Shown here: positions 49,608-57,267 of the stretch, piece after piece
Numbering within the stretch: position 1 is the stretch's first letter
How the letters are laid out: each line of letters begins with the position of its first letter
From: DP-19 sp036496285
GTDB lineage: Bacteria; Desulfobacterota; Binatia; UTPRO1
Direction: 5' to 3'
DNA: 64,000 bases
Assembly (NCBI GenBank): GCA_036496285.1
Contig: DASXLI010000025.1
Coordinates: 15,336 to 79,335 of the forward strand
Position numbers and translations under genes: made by a program
The notes under the pieces: generated by a model
What the model saw: the letters and a program-made list of their open reading frames with translations, nothing else
Database searches by the model: none
Told to the model about the DNA's origin: nothing

Positions 49608-50756
49608 CTACCCCGCCGCCCGCCGCGCGGCCTCGTAGACGACGCGCAGCGGAACACCGTGGCGCTCCGCCGCCGCGCGGCAGCTCTCGTACTCGGGGGC
49701 GGCGATCGGACCGGCGGGACCGGTCGCGACCTTCACCGTGATCGGGCCGTACGGCGTCACGACCTCGCGCGTCTCGCGCGGGAGCATCAGGCGCTGCACG
49801 CCGTGGAAGCGGAGGCCGATGGTCGTCGTCTCGGCGAAGAGCACGGCGGCGATCTCGTCGCGGCGGGCTGGCGGTGCGAGGACCTGGAGCAGCACGCCGG
49901 GTCGGCCCTTCTTCATCTGCACCGGAACGAGCACGACGTCGACGGCGCCGGCCGCGAAGAGCCTGGCGGTCGCGTGCGCGTACAGCTCCGGGCTCATGTC
50001 GTCGATGTTGGTCTCCACGACGAGCATCTCGTCGGCCGACGCGGACGCCTCGCCGAGCAGAATGCGCAGCACGTTCGGGCGGTCCGCCAGCGTGCGCGTC
50101 CCCGAGCCGTAGCCGGCACGCACCACGACAAGCGACGGGGCCGGAGCCGGCACGGCGCCGAAGCCGCGCACGATCGCGGCGCCCGTCGGCGTCACCATCT
50201 CGCCCTCGCCGTCGCCGGGACGCACCGCATAGCCGCGCAGCAGCTCGACGGTCGCGGGCGCCGGCACCGGAATGCGGCCGTGCTGCGTGTCGACGACGCC
50301 CGAGCCGAGGGGCAGCGGTGAGACGAAGATCTCCGTGATACCGAGCGCGTCGACGCCGAGCGCGGCGCCGAGGATGTCAACGATCGCGTCGACGCCGCCG
50401 ACCTCGTGGAAGTGCACGCGCTCCGGAGCGACCCCGTGCACGCGCCCTTCCGCCTCGGCGAGGGCCTGGAACGCCGCGAGCGCGAGCGCGCGCGCACGCG
50501 GCGGCAGCGTCGCCGATTCGAGGATGCCGCGGATCGTGGCGAGGGTGCGCTCCGGCTGCGGCTCCGTCGTCCGCACGTCGAACTTGGCCGCGTCGATCGG
50601 CCCGTGCGCGCGGCGCTCGAGCACGAGCGCACAGCCGCGGATCGGCAGCGCCGCGACGTGACGCTGGAGCTCGCTGAACGGGAAGCCGCAGTCGAGCAGC
50701 GCGCCCACGGTCATGTCGCCGCTGATGCCGGAGAACGCGTCGAGATAGGCACGCAT
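49608..50756 (-). CDS. larC: Nickel-pincer cofactor nickel chelatase LarC (DUF111)
   Basis: This 382-residue protein has 'MRAYLDAFSGISGDMTVGALL', 'VHFHEVGGVDAIVDILG', 'GEMVTPTGAAI' and 'VETNIDDMSPELYAHA', all LarC signatures. It inserts nickel into the pyridinium dithiocarboxylate cofactor of lactate racemase-like enzymes. Unlike the lactobacillus gene, which needs a programmed frameshift, it is one open frame. larB, larE and larA are not in the window. It diverges from dksA. Confidence 0.92.
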   Translation of the reverse strand: MRAYLDAFSGISGDMTVGALLDCGFPFSELQRHVAALPIRGCALVLERRAHGPIDAAKFDVRTTEPQPERTLATIRGILESATLPPRARALALAAFQALAEAEGRVHGVAPERVHFHEVGGVDAIVDILGAALGVDALGITEIFVSPLPLGSGVVDTQHGRIPVPAPATVELLRGYAVRPGDGEGEMVTPTGAAIVRGFGAVPAPAPSLVVVRAGYGSGTRTLADRPNVLRILLGEASASADEMLVVETNIDDMSPELYAHATARLFAAGAVDVVLVPVQMKKGRPGVLLQVLAPPARRDEIAAVLFAETTTIGLRFHGVQRLMLPRETREVVTPYGPITVKVATGPAGPIAAPEYESCRAAAERHGVPLRVVYEAARRAAG

Positions 50757-50801
50757 GCCGCGCCTGTACCGTGCCCCCGCCGAACCCGCAAGCATCCTTC
50801 C

Positions 50802-50829
50802 TTGCAGGGATTTCTTTGTGTGGTAGGGT
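50802..50829 (+). promoter_or_regulatory. Probable promoter of dksA
   Basis: TTGCAG, 16 bases, TAGGGT, in the 97-bp divergent region with larC. Transcription would start near 50836, and GAAAGGCGG stands before the ATG at 50854. Confidence 0.4.
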
Positions 50830-50853
50830 GTCCCACCCGCGAAAGGCGGTCGC

Positions 50854-51219
50854 ATGCATCAACGCGATCTCAAGCTGTTCCGCAAGCTCCTCGACGAGAA
50901 GATGGCCGAGCTCCTGGCCGAGGCCGACCGAACCGTCGACGGCATGAACGAGAAGGAGAACTTCCCCGACCCGACGGATCGCGCCTCGCTCGAGGCGAAC
51001 CGCAACTTCACGCTTCGCATCCGCGACCGGGAGCGCAAGCTGATCGGCAAGATCAAGGAAGCGATCGACCGGATCGACGACGGCAGCTACGGGAAGTGCG
51101 AGGAGTGCGGGGAGAACATCGGCCTCGAGCGCCTGAAGGCCCGTCCTGTGACCACCCTCTGCATCGACTGCAAGTCGCTGCAGGAGGCCGAGGAGCGCAA
51201 GCTCCGCGGCGTGCACTGA
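50854..51219 (+). CDS. dksA: RNA polymerase-binding transcription factor DksA/TraR family
   Basis: This 121-residue protein has a coiled coil (residues 5-85) and a C-terminal four-Cys zinc finger 'CEECGENIG' and 'CIDCK'. The acidic tip of the coiled coil should be the 'DRASLEANRN' region. It modulates RNA polymerase with ppGpp in the stringent response. It is followed two bases later by galU. Confidence 0.92.
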   Translation: MHQRDLKLFRKLLDEKMAELLAEADRTVDGMNEKENFPDPTDRASLEANRNFTLRIRDRERKLIGKIKEAIDRIDDGSYGKCEECGENIGLERLKARPVTTLCIDCKSLQEAEERKLRGVH

Positions 51220-51221
51220 GC

Positions 51222-52091
51222 GTGGTTCGGAAGGCGGTCATCCCCGCGGCCGGACTCGGCACGCGCTTCCTGCCGGCCACCAAGGCCGTGCCGAAGGAGA
51301 TGCTGCCGATCGTCGACATCCCGACGATCCAGTACGTCGTCGACGAGGCGATCGCGTCGGGCATCGAGCACGTCATCCTCGTCACCGGCCGTGGCAAGGA
51401 CTCGATCGTCGATCACTTCGACCGCTCGCCCGAGCTGGAGCACTTCCTCGCCGAGAAGGGCAAGGACGATCTCCTCGCCATGGTGCGCGACATCGCCGAG
51501 AAGGTCGAGGTCATCGCCATCCGGCAGAAGGAGCCGCGCGGTCTCGGCCACGCGGTCCTGGCGGCGCGCCCGGCGGTCGGCAACGAGCCGTTCGCAGTGC
51601 TGCTCGGCGACGACATCTTCGACGCCGATCCGCCCTGCACCCGCCAGCTCGTCGAGGTGTTCGAGGCACGCCAGCAGGCGGTGATCGCCTTGCTCGAGGT
51701 GTCGGAGGAGCAGACCGCCGCGTACGGCGTGATCAAGGGCACCCCGCTCAGCGCCGGCCTGCACCAGATCGAGGGCATGGTCGAGAAGCCGGCGCCCGGT
51801 ACGGCGCCGTCGCGCCTCGCGATCATGGGCCGCTACGTGCTGCCGCCCGAGATCTTTCCGCTGATCGAGCAGACGCCGCCCGGCAAAGGCGGGGAGATCC
51901 AGCTGACCGACGCGCTCGACCGGCTGCGCGCCGAGCGCGGCGTCATCGGCTGCGCGTTCCGCGGCACACGCTACGACGCTGGCGACAAGTTCGGCTATCT
52001 GCAGGCTAATCTCGAGTACGCGCTGAAGCGCCCCGAGCTCGCCGCGAAGCTCCGCCCGTACCTGCGCGACCTCGCGGCTCGCAAGGCCTAG
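51222..52091 (+). CDS. galU: UTP-glucose-1-phosphate uridylyltransferase
   Basis: This 289-residue nucleotidyltransferase has 'AVIPAAGLGTRFLPATKAVPKEMLP' (split G-rich and Lys motifs), 'FAVLLGDDIFD' and 'GGEIQLTDALD'. It makes UDP-glucose for envelope glycans. The GTG start at 51222 lies two bases after the dksA stop, so it is co-transcribed with dksA. A strong hairpin follows. Confidence 0.94.
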   Translation: MVRKAVIPAAGLGTRFLPATKAVPKEMLPIVDIPTIQYVVDEAIASGIEHVILVTGRGKDSIVDHFDRSPELEHFLAEKGKDDLLAMVRDIAEKVEVIAIRQKEPRGLGHAVLAARPAVGNEPFAVLLGDDIFDADPPCTRQLVEVFEARQQAVIALLEVSEEQTAAYGVIKGTPLSAGLHQIEGMVEKPAPGTAPSRLAIMGRYVLPPEIFPLIEQTPPGKGGEIQLTDALDRLRAERGVIGCAFRGTRYDAGDKFGYLQANLEYALKRPELAAKLRPYLRDLAARKA

Positions 52092-52109
52092 CGCGCCGCC
52101 ACGCACGCG

Positions 52110-52140
52110 TGTCGTTCTGACCCGCCGGGTCGGAACGACA
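52110..52140 (+). terminator. Terminator-like hairpin after galU
   Basis: TGTCGTTC-T-GACCC and GGGTC-G-GAACGACA pair over 14 positions, with one G-U pair and a three-base loop, 19 bases after the stop. No T-run follows. Confidence 0.65.
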
Positions 52141-52320
52141 TGTCCGCGACCCGCCGCTGCGCCGTCGTGTCGGCGCGGCGCACCGGCACGTCGCATGCAA
52201 TCTCGACGGTCACGCGGCGCCCGGGAGTCGGCGTTCGGTTCGAGGATACGGACGTCGACGACTCTCCACCTCCCCACGACACCCGGGCGCCGCGTGTGCC
52301 GACCGCCAAGGACCCACGTG

Positions 52321-52518
52321 ATGATACTGCTCGAGGTTGCCGCCATTGCCGCGCTCGCGCCGCTCCTGCTCCTGCTGTGCGAGTGGTGGGATCGCCGGAC
52401 CATCGCCAAACGCGACGCGTTCATCGCCCGGATCACGTGCCACGCGTCCAACAAGAAGCGCCCGACCGGGCAAGAGCCGGCCGACAAGGGCTCCGCCACC
52501 ACCAGCGACGCGCCATGA
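52321..52518 (+). CDS. Small single-span membrane protein
   Basis: This 65-residue protein has an N-terminal membrane helix ('MILLEVAAIAALAPLLLLLC') and a basic cytoplasmic tail. Its stop overlaps the start of the next gene by four bases (ATGA), which is the main reason to accept it. I do not recognise the family and no ribosome site is obvious. Confidence 0.5.
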   Translation: MILLEVAAIAALAPLLLLLCEWWDRRTIAKRDAFIARITCHASNKKRPTGQEPADKGSATTSDAP

Positions 52519-52928
52519 CCCCCCTGGAAGAACGCGCGCTCCTCGAGCTGCACGCACCCGCGCAACCGACGGGCGGTCGCATCGACTGCTGTCGCCGCTG
52601 CTGGACGCTCTGGTTGCGCGTGCGGCTGCTCGAGCACCTGCAGGGCGAGACCTATTGGCGGGAGCTCGATCGCGGCGACTTCGGCGTGCTGCGCACCGAG
52701 GTGCACCGCGACGGGGCGCTGCTCCACGAGATCGCCCGCCTCGTCGGCAACGGACTCGAGAACATCGAGATCATCGGCTGGTCGCTCGAGCACGGACGCC
52801 CACAGGACGACGTCCTCGCGATCCTCATCCTGCTCGACGTGAACGCGCGCCGCGTCCCGCGCTTCGCCTGGCTCGGCGCGGCGACGCCACGCTGCCGGCG
52901 CCTTGAAGCGTCGGAGGGTCGCTGCTAA
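52515..52928 (+). CDS. Hypothetical protein
   Basis: This 137-residue soluble alpha/beta protein has a Cys cluster 'DCCRRCW', an acidic central part with 'HEIARLVGNGLENIEIIGWSLE' in sections, and a basic end. It is coupled to the small membrane gene and ends 23 bases before the tRNA gene. No family is recognised. Confidence 0.55.
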   Translation: MTPLEERALLELHAPAQPTGGRIDCCRRCWTLWLRVRLLEHLQGETYWRELDRGDFGVLRTEVHRDGALLHEIARLVGNGLENIEIIGWSLEHGRPQDDVLAILILLDVNARRVPRFAWLGAATPRCRRLEASEGRC

Positions 52929-52951
52929 GTTTCGCCCCTACCAACCGGTCT

Positions 52952-53024
52952 GGGGCAGTAGCTCAGTTGGGAGAGCACCACGTTCGCAACGTGGGGGTCG
53001 AGGGTTCGAATCCCTTCTGCTCCA
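52952..53024 (+). tRNA. tRNA-Ala (anticodon CGC)
   Basis: This 73-base cloverleaf has the acceptor stem GGGGCAG/CTGCTCC with the G3-U70 pair that identifies alanine tRNA, D-arm GCTCAGTTGGGAGAGC, anticodon stem CCACG/CGTGG with loop TTCGCAA (anticodon CGC), T-arm GAGGG-TTCGAAT-CCCTT and discriminator A. CCA is not encoded. CGC reads the GCG codon, useful in a GC-rich genome. Confidence 0.95.
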
Positions 53025-53041
53025 CTCCATTTCCTCGCGGA

Positions 53042-54724
53042 TCACAAACGACGATCGGGAACGGGCTCGAGCAGCATGATGCCGCCCGGTCCCCCGACCG
53101 GCAGCTCGATGCGGAAGATGGTTCCCCGCGGCTCGCGGCGTGTGAACTCGACTCCGCCTCCGTGGGCGGCGACGATCTGCCGGACGATCGGCAGGCCGAG
53201 CCCGGTGCCGTGGGGCTTGGTCGTTTCGAAGAGACGGAAGACGTCGATGCCGTCGGGGATGCCGGGGCCGGTATCGGCAATGACGATGCGGACCCTGTCG
53301 AGGTCGGGCGCGTTGCTTGCGATGCTGACGGCACCCGGCCCGCGCTCGATGGCCTCCAGGGCGTTCTTCACGAGGTTGTCCAGCACGCGCCGCAGCTTGT
53401 CGCGATCGGCCCATACCGGCGGCGGGTCGTCGGGATCGAACGTCAGCGCGATGTCGCGGGCCGCGGCCTCCGGCTCCCAGAAATTCGCGACCTCCTCGAG
53501 CAGGGCCGGAAGCCGGATCTCCTCGAGCTTGAGCCGCTGCTCGCGGGCGAAACCCTTGAAATCGGCAACCATCGCATCCAGATGGCGCACGGTCCGCCCG
53601 AGCTGATCGATTGCGGCCGTCGAATCGACGATCGCCTGTGCCGGGTTCCGGACGGTACATCGCTTGAGCTGCGCGGCGAGCATCGAGACGCCGGCGAGGG
53701 GGTTGCCGATGTCGTGCACGATCTTCGTCGTGAGCGCGCCGATGTCGGCGAGTCGCTGGCGCTGGAGCGCGGTCTGGCGGTGGTGCTCGGATTCCGCCTG
53801 CGCGCGCTCGCGCTCGATCGCCTCGGCAAGAACGTTGGCGATGGCCTGCACGAAATCCACGTCCTCGGTGCCGAACGTGCGTGCCGACTGCGCGTGCGCG
53901 CTCAAGATGCCATAGGGACCCTGTAGCCCGTGGATCATCACGCTGACGCCCGACACAATGCCGTGGTCGTGGAGCATGCTCGTACCGTGAAACCGCGATT
54001 CCGTTGGCAGGTTCGTGACGACCACCGGCTGGCGCGACCGCAGCACGTATCCGGCCTGCGAGTCGGGACCGATCTCCACCGTCGCATGGCCGACCAGGCC
54101 CTCGCGCCAGCCCACCCCCGCCCGCAGCAGCAGTCGCTCGCCCTCCGGCGTCAGCTCCAGGACCTTCACGTGCTGGAGATTGAGCGTGCGCGCGACGAGG
54201 TCGACGGCGTCGGCCATCAGTCGATTCACGTCAGTCCTGATGCCTTTGACGCCGAGCTCCGCCGTGGCCGCCTGTTGCGCCGCCCGCAGCCGCAGCTCGC
54301 GCTCCATGCGCCGCTGCTCGGTGACGTCGCGGAGAATCGCCGAGTACGTCACGCCATCTCCGACCCGCGCCTCCGAGACCGACAGCTCGAGGGGAAACAC
54401 CTCGCCGCTCTTCCGACGTCCCTCGACGTCGCGAATGCGCCCGATCGCCCTCGCGTCTCCGGTCGCTGCATAGCGGGCGATATATCCGTCGTGCTCCTCG
54501 CGATACGGGGGCGGCATCAGGCACGCCACGTTCCGGCCGATGACCTCGTCGGCGCGATAGCCGAACGTCTCCTCGGCGGCGCGATTGAAGAGCGTGATCT
54601 TCCCGCCTGCGTCGATGCTGATGATGGCATCGCGCGCGCTCTCCAGGACGGCACGCCAGCGAGCGGCCTCGAGCTCGAGCACCGCCAGCGCCGACATCAC
54701 GGTCCGCGGCTCATCAGGAGACAT
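53042..54724 (-). CDS. PAS-GAF sensor histidine kinase
   Basis: This 560-residue cytoplasmic kinase has a PAS domain (residues 20-140; 'FGYRADEVIGRNV'), a GAF domain (about 155-315), a DHp helix with phospho-acceptor His in 'KIVHDIGNPLAGV' and a HATPase domain ('NLVKNALEAI', 'DTGPGI', 'GTGLGL'). There are no membrane helices. No response regulator is adjacent. The start at 54724 was chosen because the frame upstream has no PAS character. Confidence 0.9.
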   Translation of the reverse strand: MSPDEPRTVMSALAVLELEAARWRAVLESARDAIISIDAGGKITLFNRAAEETFGYRADEVIGRNVACLMPPPYREEHDGYIARYAATGDARAIGRIRDVEGRRKSGEVFPLELSVSEARVGDGVTYSAILRDVTEQRRMERELRLRAAQQAATAELGVKGIRTDVNRLMADAVDLVARTLNLQHVKVLELTPEGERLLLRAGVGWREGLVGHATVEIGPDSQAGYVLRSRQPVVVTNLPTESRFHGTSMLHDHGIVSGVSVMIHGLQGPYGILSAHAQSARTFGTEDVDFVQAIANVLAEAIERERAQAESEHHRQTALQRQRLADIGALTTKIVHDIGNPLAGVSMLAAQLKRCTVRNPAQAIVDSTAAIDQLGRTVRHLDAMVADFKGFAREQRLKLEEIRLPALLEEVANFWEPEAAARDIALTFDPDDPPPVWADRDKLRRVLDNLVKNALEAIERGPGAVSIASNAPDLDRVRIVIADTGPGIPDGIDVFRLFETTKPHGTGLGLPIVRQIVAAHGGGVEFTRREPRGTIFRIELPVGGPGGIMLLEPVPDRRL

Positions 54725-54782
54725 GGCGCGCTCGGCGCTAGCAAAGCCGATCCGAGGGGTCAATCGAGGCGCGAGAGAGTCG

Positions 54783-55115
54783 CTAGACGTGGCGGTCGAG
54801 CAGTAGCGGCGCCGACTGTCGCGCGCTCGCCTGGCCGTGGCCACCGAGGGCGATCGTGCGGACCGTCGCCTTGGTCGTCGCATCGATGACGTCGATGCGT
54901 ACCGCCCGGGTGTGCATGTCGACCTGGATCGAGAGCTCCGTGAGGCGGAACGACGGTGTGACCGTCGAGTCTGGGCTGGACACCGCCGGCGTCGCGGGCG
55001 ACGCCTGGGGGCGCCGCTCGGACGCGCTTGCACTGGGGTGACCGCTGGCGCGCTGCGAGGGCGCCTGCGGGTCCGTCGAGGCGTGCCTGGTACCTGTGTC
55101 GATCGCCGTGACCAT
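54783..55115 (-). CDS. FlaG-like small protein
   Basis: This protein of about 110 residues has a low-complexity Ser/Pro N-terminal half and a folded C-terminal part, 'LSIQVDMHTRAVRIDVIDATTKATVRTIAL'-like (given here in part: 'RIDVIDATTKATVRTI'). The rhythm resembles FlaG ('V-x-V-I-D-x-x-T-x-x-x-x-R-x-I'). No flagellar genes are nearby. A sigma54-like element lies upstream, as is common for flagellar genes. The start at 55115 is a guess. Confidence 0.4.
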   Translation of the reverse strand: MVTAIDTGTRHASTDPQAPSQRASGHPSASASERRPQASPATPAVSSPDSTVTPSFRLTELSIQVDMHTRAVRIDVIDATTKATVRTIALGGHGQASARQSAPLLLDRHV

Positions 55116-55469
55116 GGCGGCAAAGCTCCGCTGCCAGCTCACGGAGCACGCACGCTGCCAGACGGGCCGCGCGATTCCGCAGCTACCCTCGCGCAGAAAC
55201 CACAGAATCAACGGGTTAGAAGCGTCTAACTTGCCTCATCTCTCCGGCGTCACCCACCCCTTCCCCCGACGCGCCCACTTTTTGTCCCGGACCTCCTGTG
55301 ACCAGGTGATACGGATCGCAGCGGATCGGCAGACCTCCCCGAGCCCAGGGCACGCCGCGAGTGGCGTGTGATTGCCGATCGGCAGCGCCATGTCGCTCTT
55401 CCCTCAGCCCGTCGGCCGCCGTAGGCACGAGGGGCCACGCGCGTGGGTCAGCGCGGGAAGGAGCCCACA
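55116..55469. other. Gene-free stretch between divergent genes
   Basis: These 354 bases carry a weak sigma54-like element (55146-55160), a palindrome GTTAGA-AGCG-TCTAAC (55215-55230) and, near the right end, the GAAGGAG ribosome site of the SDR gene. I see no coding frame with protein-family character. Confidence 0.55.
55146..55160 (-). promoter_or_regulatory. Weak sigma54-like element before the FlaG-like gene
   Basis: The minus strand reads TGGCAGC, GTGC, GTGC: spacing is right, but the -24 box lacks C at position 6 and the -12 box has GTGC for TTGC. Transcription would start near 55134, 19 bases before the ATG. Confidence 0.25.
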
Positions 55470-56171
55470 ATGGCGGACAAGGTGTGCATCGTCGCGGGAG
55501 CTGGACCCGGAACGGGGGCGGCGCTCTGCCGGCGCTTCGCTGCAGGCGGCTATCGCGTCGCGATGCTCGCCCGCGACGAGACGCGGCTCGCGGCGCTCGA
55601 GCGCGAGATCACGGGGAGCAGGGGCTACGCGTGCGACGTCACCGACCCGGCGCGCGTGCACGCGGTCGTGGAGCGCATCCAGGCCGACCTCGGCGCGCCG
55701 AGCGTGCTCGTCCACAACGCGGTCGCGGGCCACTTCGGCGAGTTCCTCGACGTGCAGGCGGCGACGCTCGAGGAGACGTTCCGCACGAACGTGCTGTCGC
55801 TCCTCCATCTCGGGCAGGCCGTCGCGCCGGCCATGCTGGCGGCGGGGCACGGCGCGATCGTGGTCACCGGCAACACCTCGGCCTGGCGCGGCTCCGCCAC
55901 CTTCGCCGCGTTCGCGCCGTCGAAGGCCGCCCAGCGCATCCTCGCCCAGTCGATGGCGCGGAGCCTCGGGCCGCGCGGTATCCACGTCGCGTACGTGGTG
56001 ATCGACGCGGTGATCGACGTGCCGTGGACGCGGCAGATGTTCGCCGGCAAGCCCGACGAGTTCTTCGCGCAGCCGTCGGCCATTGCCGACACCGTCTACT
56101 ACGTCACGCAGCAGAACCGCTCCGCGTGGACGTTCGAGGTGGACCTGCGGCCGTTCGGGGAGAAATGGTGA
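55470..56171 (+). CDS. SDR-family oxidoreductase lacking the catalytic tyrosine
   Basis: This 233-residue Rossmann protein has 'IVAGAGPGTGAALCRRF' for NAD(P) binding and 'HNAVAG' for the NNAG motif. The catalytic region 'TSAWRGSATFAAFAPSKAAQ' has Ser and Lys, but Phe where classical SDRs have the Tyr of YxxxK. A subfamily with Phe-Ala-x-x-Lys exists, so it may bind ligands or use another mechanism. It ends ten bases before the GST gene and shares its transcript. Confidence 0.82.
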   Translation: MADKVCIVAGAGPGTGAALCRRFAAGGYRVAMLARDETRLAALEREITGSRGYACDVTDPARVHAVVERIQADLGAPSVLVHNAVAGHFGEFLDVQAATLEETFRTNVLSLLHLGQAVAPAMLAAGHGAIVVTGNTSAWRGSATFAAFAPSKAAQRILAQSMARSLGPRGIHVAYVVIDAVIDVPWTRQMFAGKPDEFFAQPSAIADTVYYVTQQNRSAWTFEVDLRPFGEKW

Positions 56172-56181
56172 GTTGGCCGCG

Positions 56182-56838
56182 ATGACCGCCGCGGATCTGA
56201 TCCTCTACGTCGACGCGTTCTACATCAGCCCATACGCCTTCTCGGCGTTCGTGGCCCTGCGCGAGAAGGGGCTGCGCTTCGAGACCCGGTTCGTGCCGCT
56301 GCAGGAGAAGGCGCAACAGCGGCCCGACTACCGCGACGGCTCGGTGACAGCGCGCGTGCCGGCGCTCGTGCACGGCGACTTCTGGCTCGCCGAGTCGAGC
56401 GCCATCGACGAGTATCTGGAGGACGTATTCCCGCCGCCCGAGCACGCCGCGCTCTACCCGCGCGATCCGCGCCAGCGCGCGCGCGCCCGCCAGGTGCAGG
56501 CCTGGCTGCGGAGCGACCTCGGCGCCCTCCGCGACGAGCGTCCGACGACGACGATGTTCTACGGATGCGCCGACCGACCGCTTTCGGCAGCGGGCAAGGC
56601 CGCCGCCGAGAAGCTCGTGCGGGTCACGGAGCAGCTCCTGACCGCTGACGCGGAGCATCTCTTCGGCGCCTGGTCCATCGCCGACGCCGATCTGGCGTTC
56701 ATGCTGCAGCGCCTGGTGCGCAACGACGAGCCGATGCCGGCGCGCGCGCGCACCTACGCCGAGCATCAGTGGCGCCGGCCCGCGGTCCGCGAGTGGGACG
56801 AGCAACGCCGCCTCCCGCTCGTTCCGTACGAGGGCTAG
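56182..56838 (+). CDS. Glutathione S-transferase, YfcF-like
   Basis: This 218-residue GST has an N-terminal thioredoxin-like domain ('DLILYVDAFYISPYAFSAFV', 'KGLRFETRFVPLQEKAQQ', 'RVPALVHGDFWLAESSAI') and a helical domain with 'FGAWSIADADLAFMLQRL'. The pattern matches YfcF, which has glutathione-dependent peroxidase activity in Escherichia coli. It is downstream of the SDR gene. Confidence 0.85.
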   Translation: MTAADLILYVDAFYISPYAFSAFVALREKGLRFETRFVPLQEKAQQRPDYRDGSVTARVPALVHGDFWLAESSAIDEYLEDVFPPPEHAALYPRDPRQRARARQVQAWLRSDLGALRDERPTTTMFYGCADRPLSAAGKAAAEKLVRVTEQLLTADAEHLFGAWSIADADLAFMLQRLVRNDEPMPARARTYAEHQWRRPAVREWDEQRRLPLVPYEG

Positions 56839-56930
56839 CGCAGATTTCTGCAGGAGCAACCGGGGGCGTCGTGGGGACTCCGATGGATTCCGGAGTCCCC
56901 GCGCACCGCAAGGTCACACCGACCGCGCGC

Positions 56931-57215
56931 TCAGCCGCCGATTGCCGACTTGATCGACTTCAGCACCTCGAGGTTCTTCTGCAGGCCGTTGACCTGCTCC
57001 TGCATGTCGCTGATCGACGTGCCGAGCTTCGCCGCCGTGCCGAGTGCGCCGCCGGAGTCCCCGGCCTTGTTCATCACCGCGCCGCCGACCGCACCCCCGA
57101 CGTCGCTCATGTCGGCGTTCGCTTGACGCTGCGTGACAGAGCCGCAGAGATAGCCGGCACCGAACACCACGAGCATCGCACCGGCCGTACACGCGCTCTT
57201 CATTCGACGTGTCAT
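56931..57215 (-). CDS. Small exported glycine-rich protein
   Basis: This 94-residue protein has a signal-like N-terminus ending 'GAGYLCGSV', so a lipoprotein is possible, a Gly-rich zipper ('VGGAVGGAVMNKAG') and an amphipathic helix to the C-terminus ('ISDMQEQVNGLQKNLEVLKS'). AAGGAGA precedes the ATG. It follows the SulP gene after a hairpin. Function is unknown. Confidence 0.65.
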   Translation of the reverse strand: MTRRMKSACTAGAMLVVFGAGYLCGSVTQRQANADMSDVGGAVGGAVMNKAGDSGGALGTAAKLGTSISDMQEQVNGLQKNLEVLKSIKSAIGG

Positions 57216-57235
57216 GACGATCTCCTTCCGTCTAG

Positions 57236-57255
57236 GGCGGACCGTATGGTCCGCC
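57236..57255 (-). terminator. Hairpin between sulP and the small exported gene
   Basis: GGCGGACC, four bases, GGTCCGCC: an eight-base perfect stem, 12 bases after the SulP stop. No T-run. It may also attenuate read-through into the small gene. Confidence 0.55.
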
Positions 57256-57267
57256 ACGTGTCGTCTC

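Noticed and set aside
55215..55230. GTTAGA-AGCG-TCTAAC as an integron site
   Set aside because: It is a simple 16-base palindrome with no cassette gene or attC arms around it.
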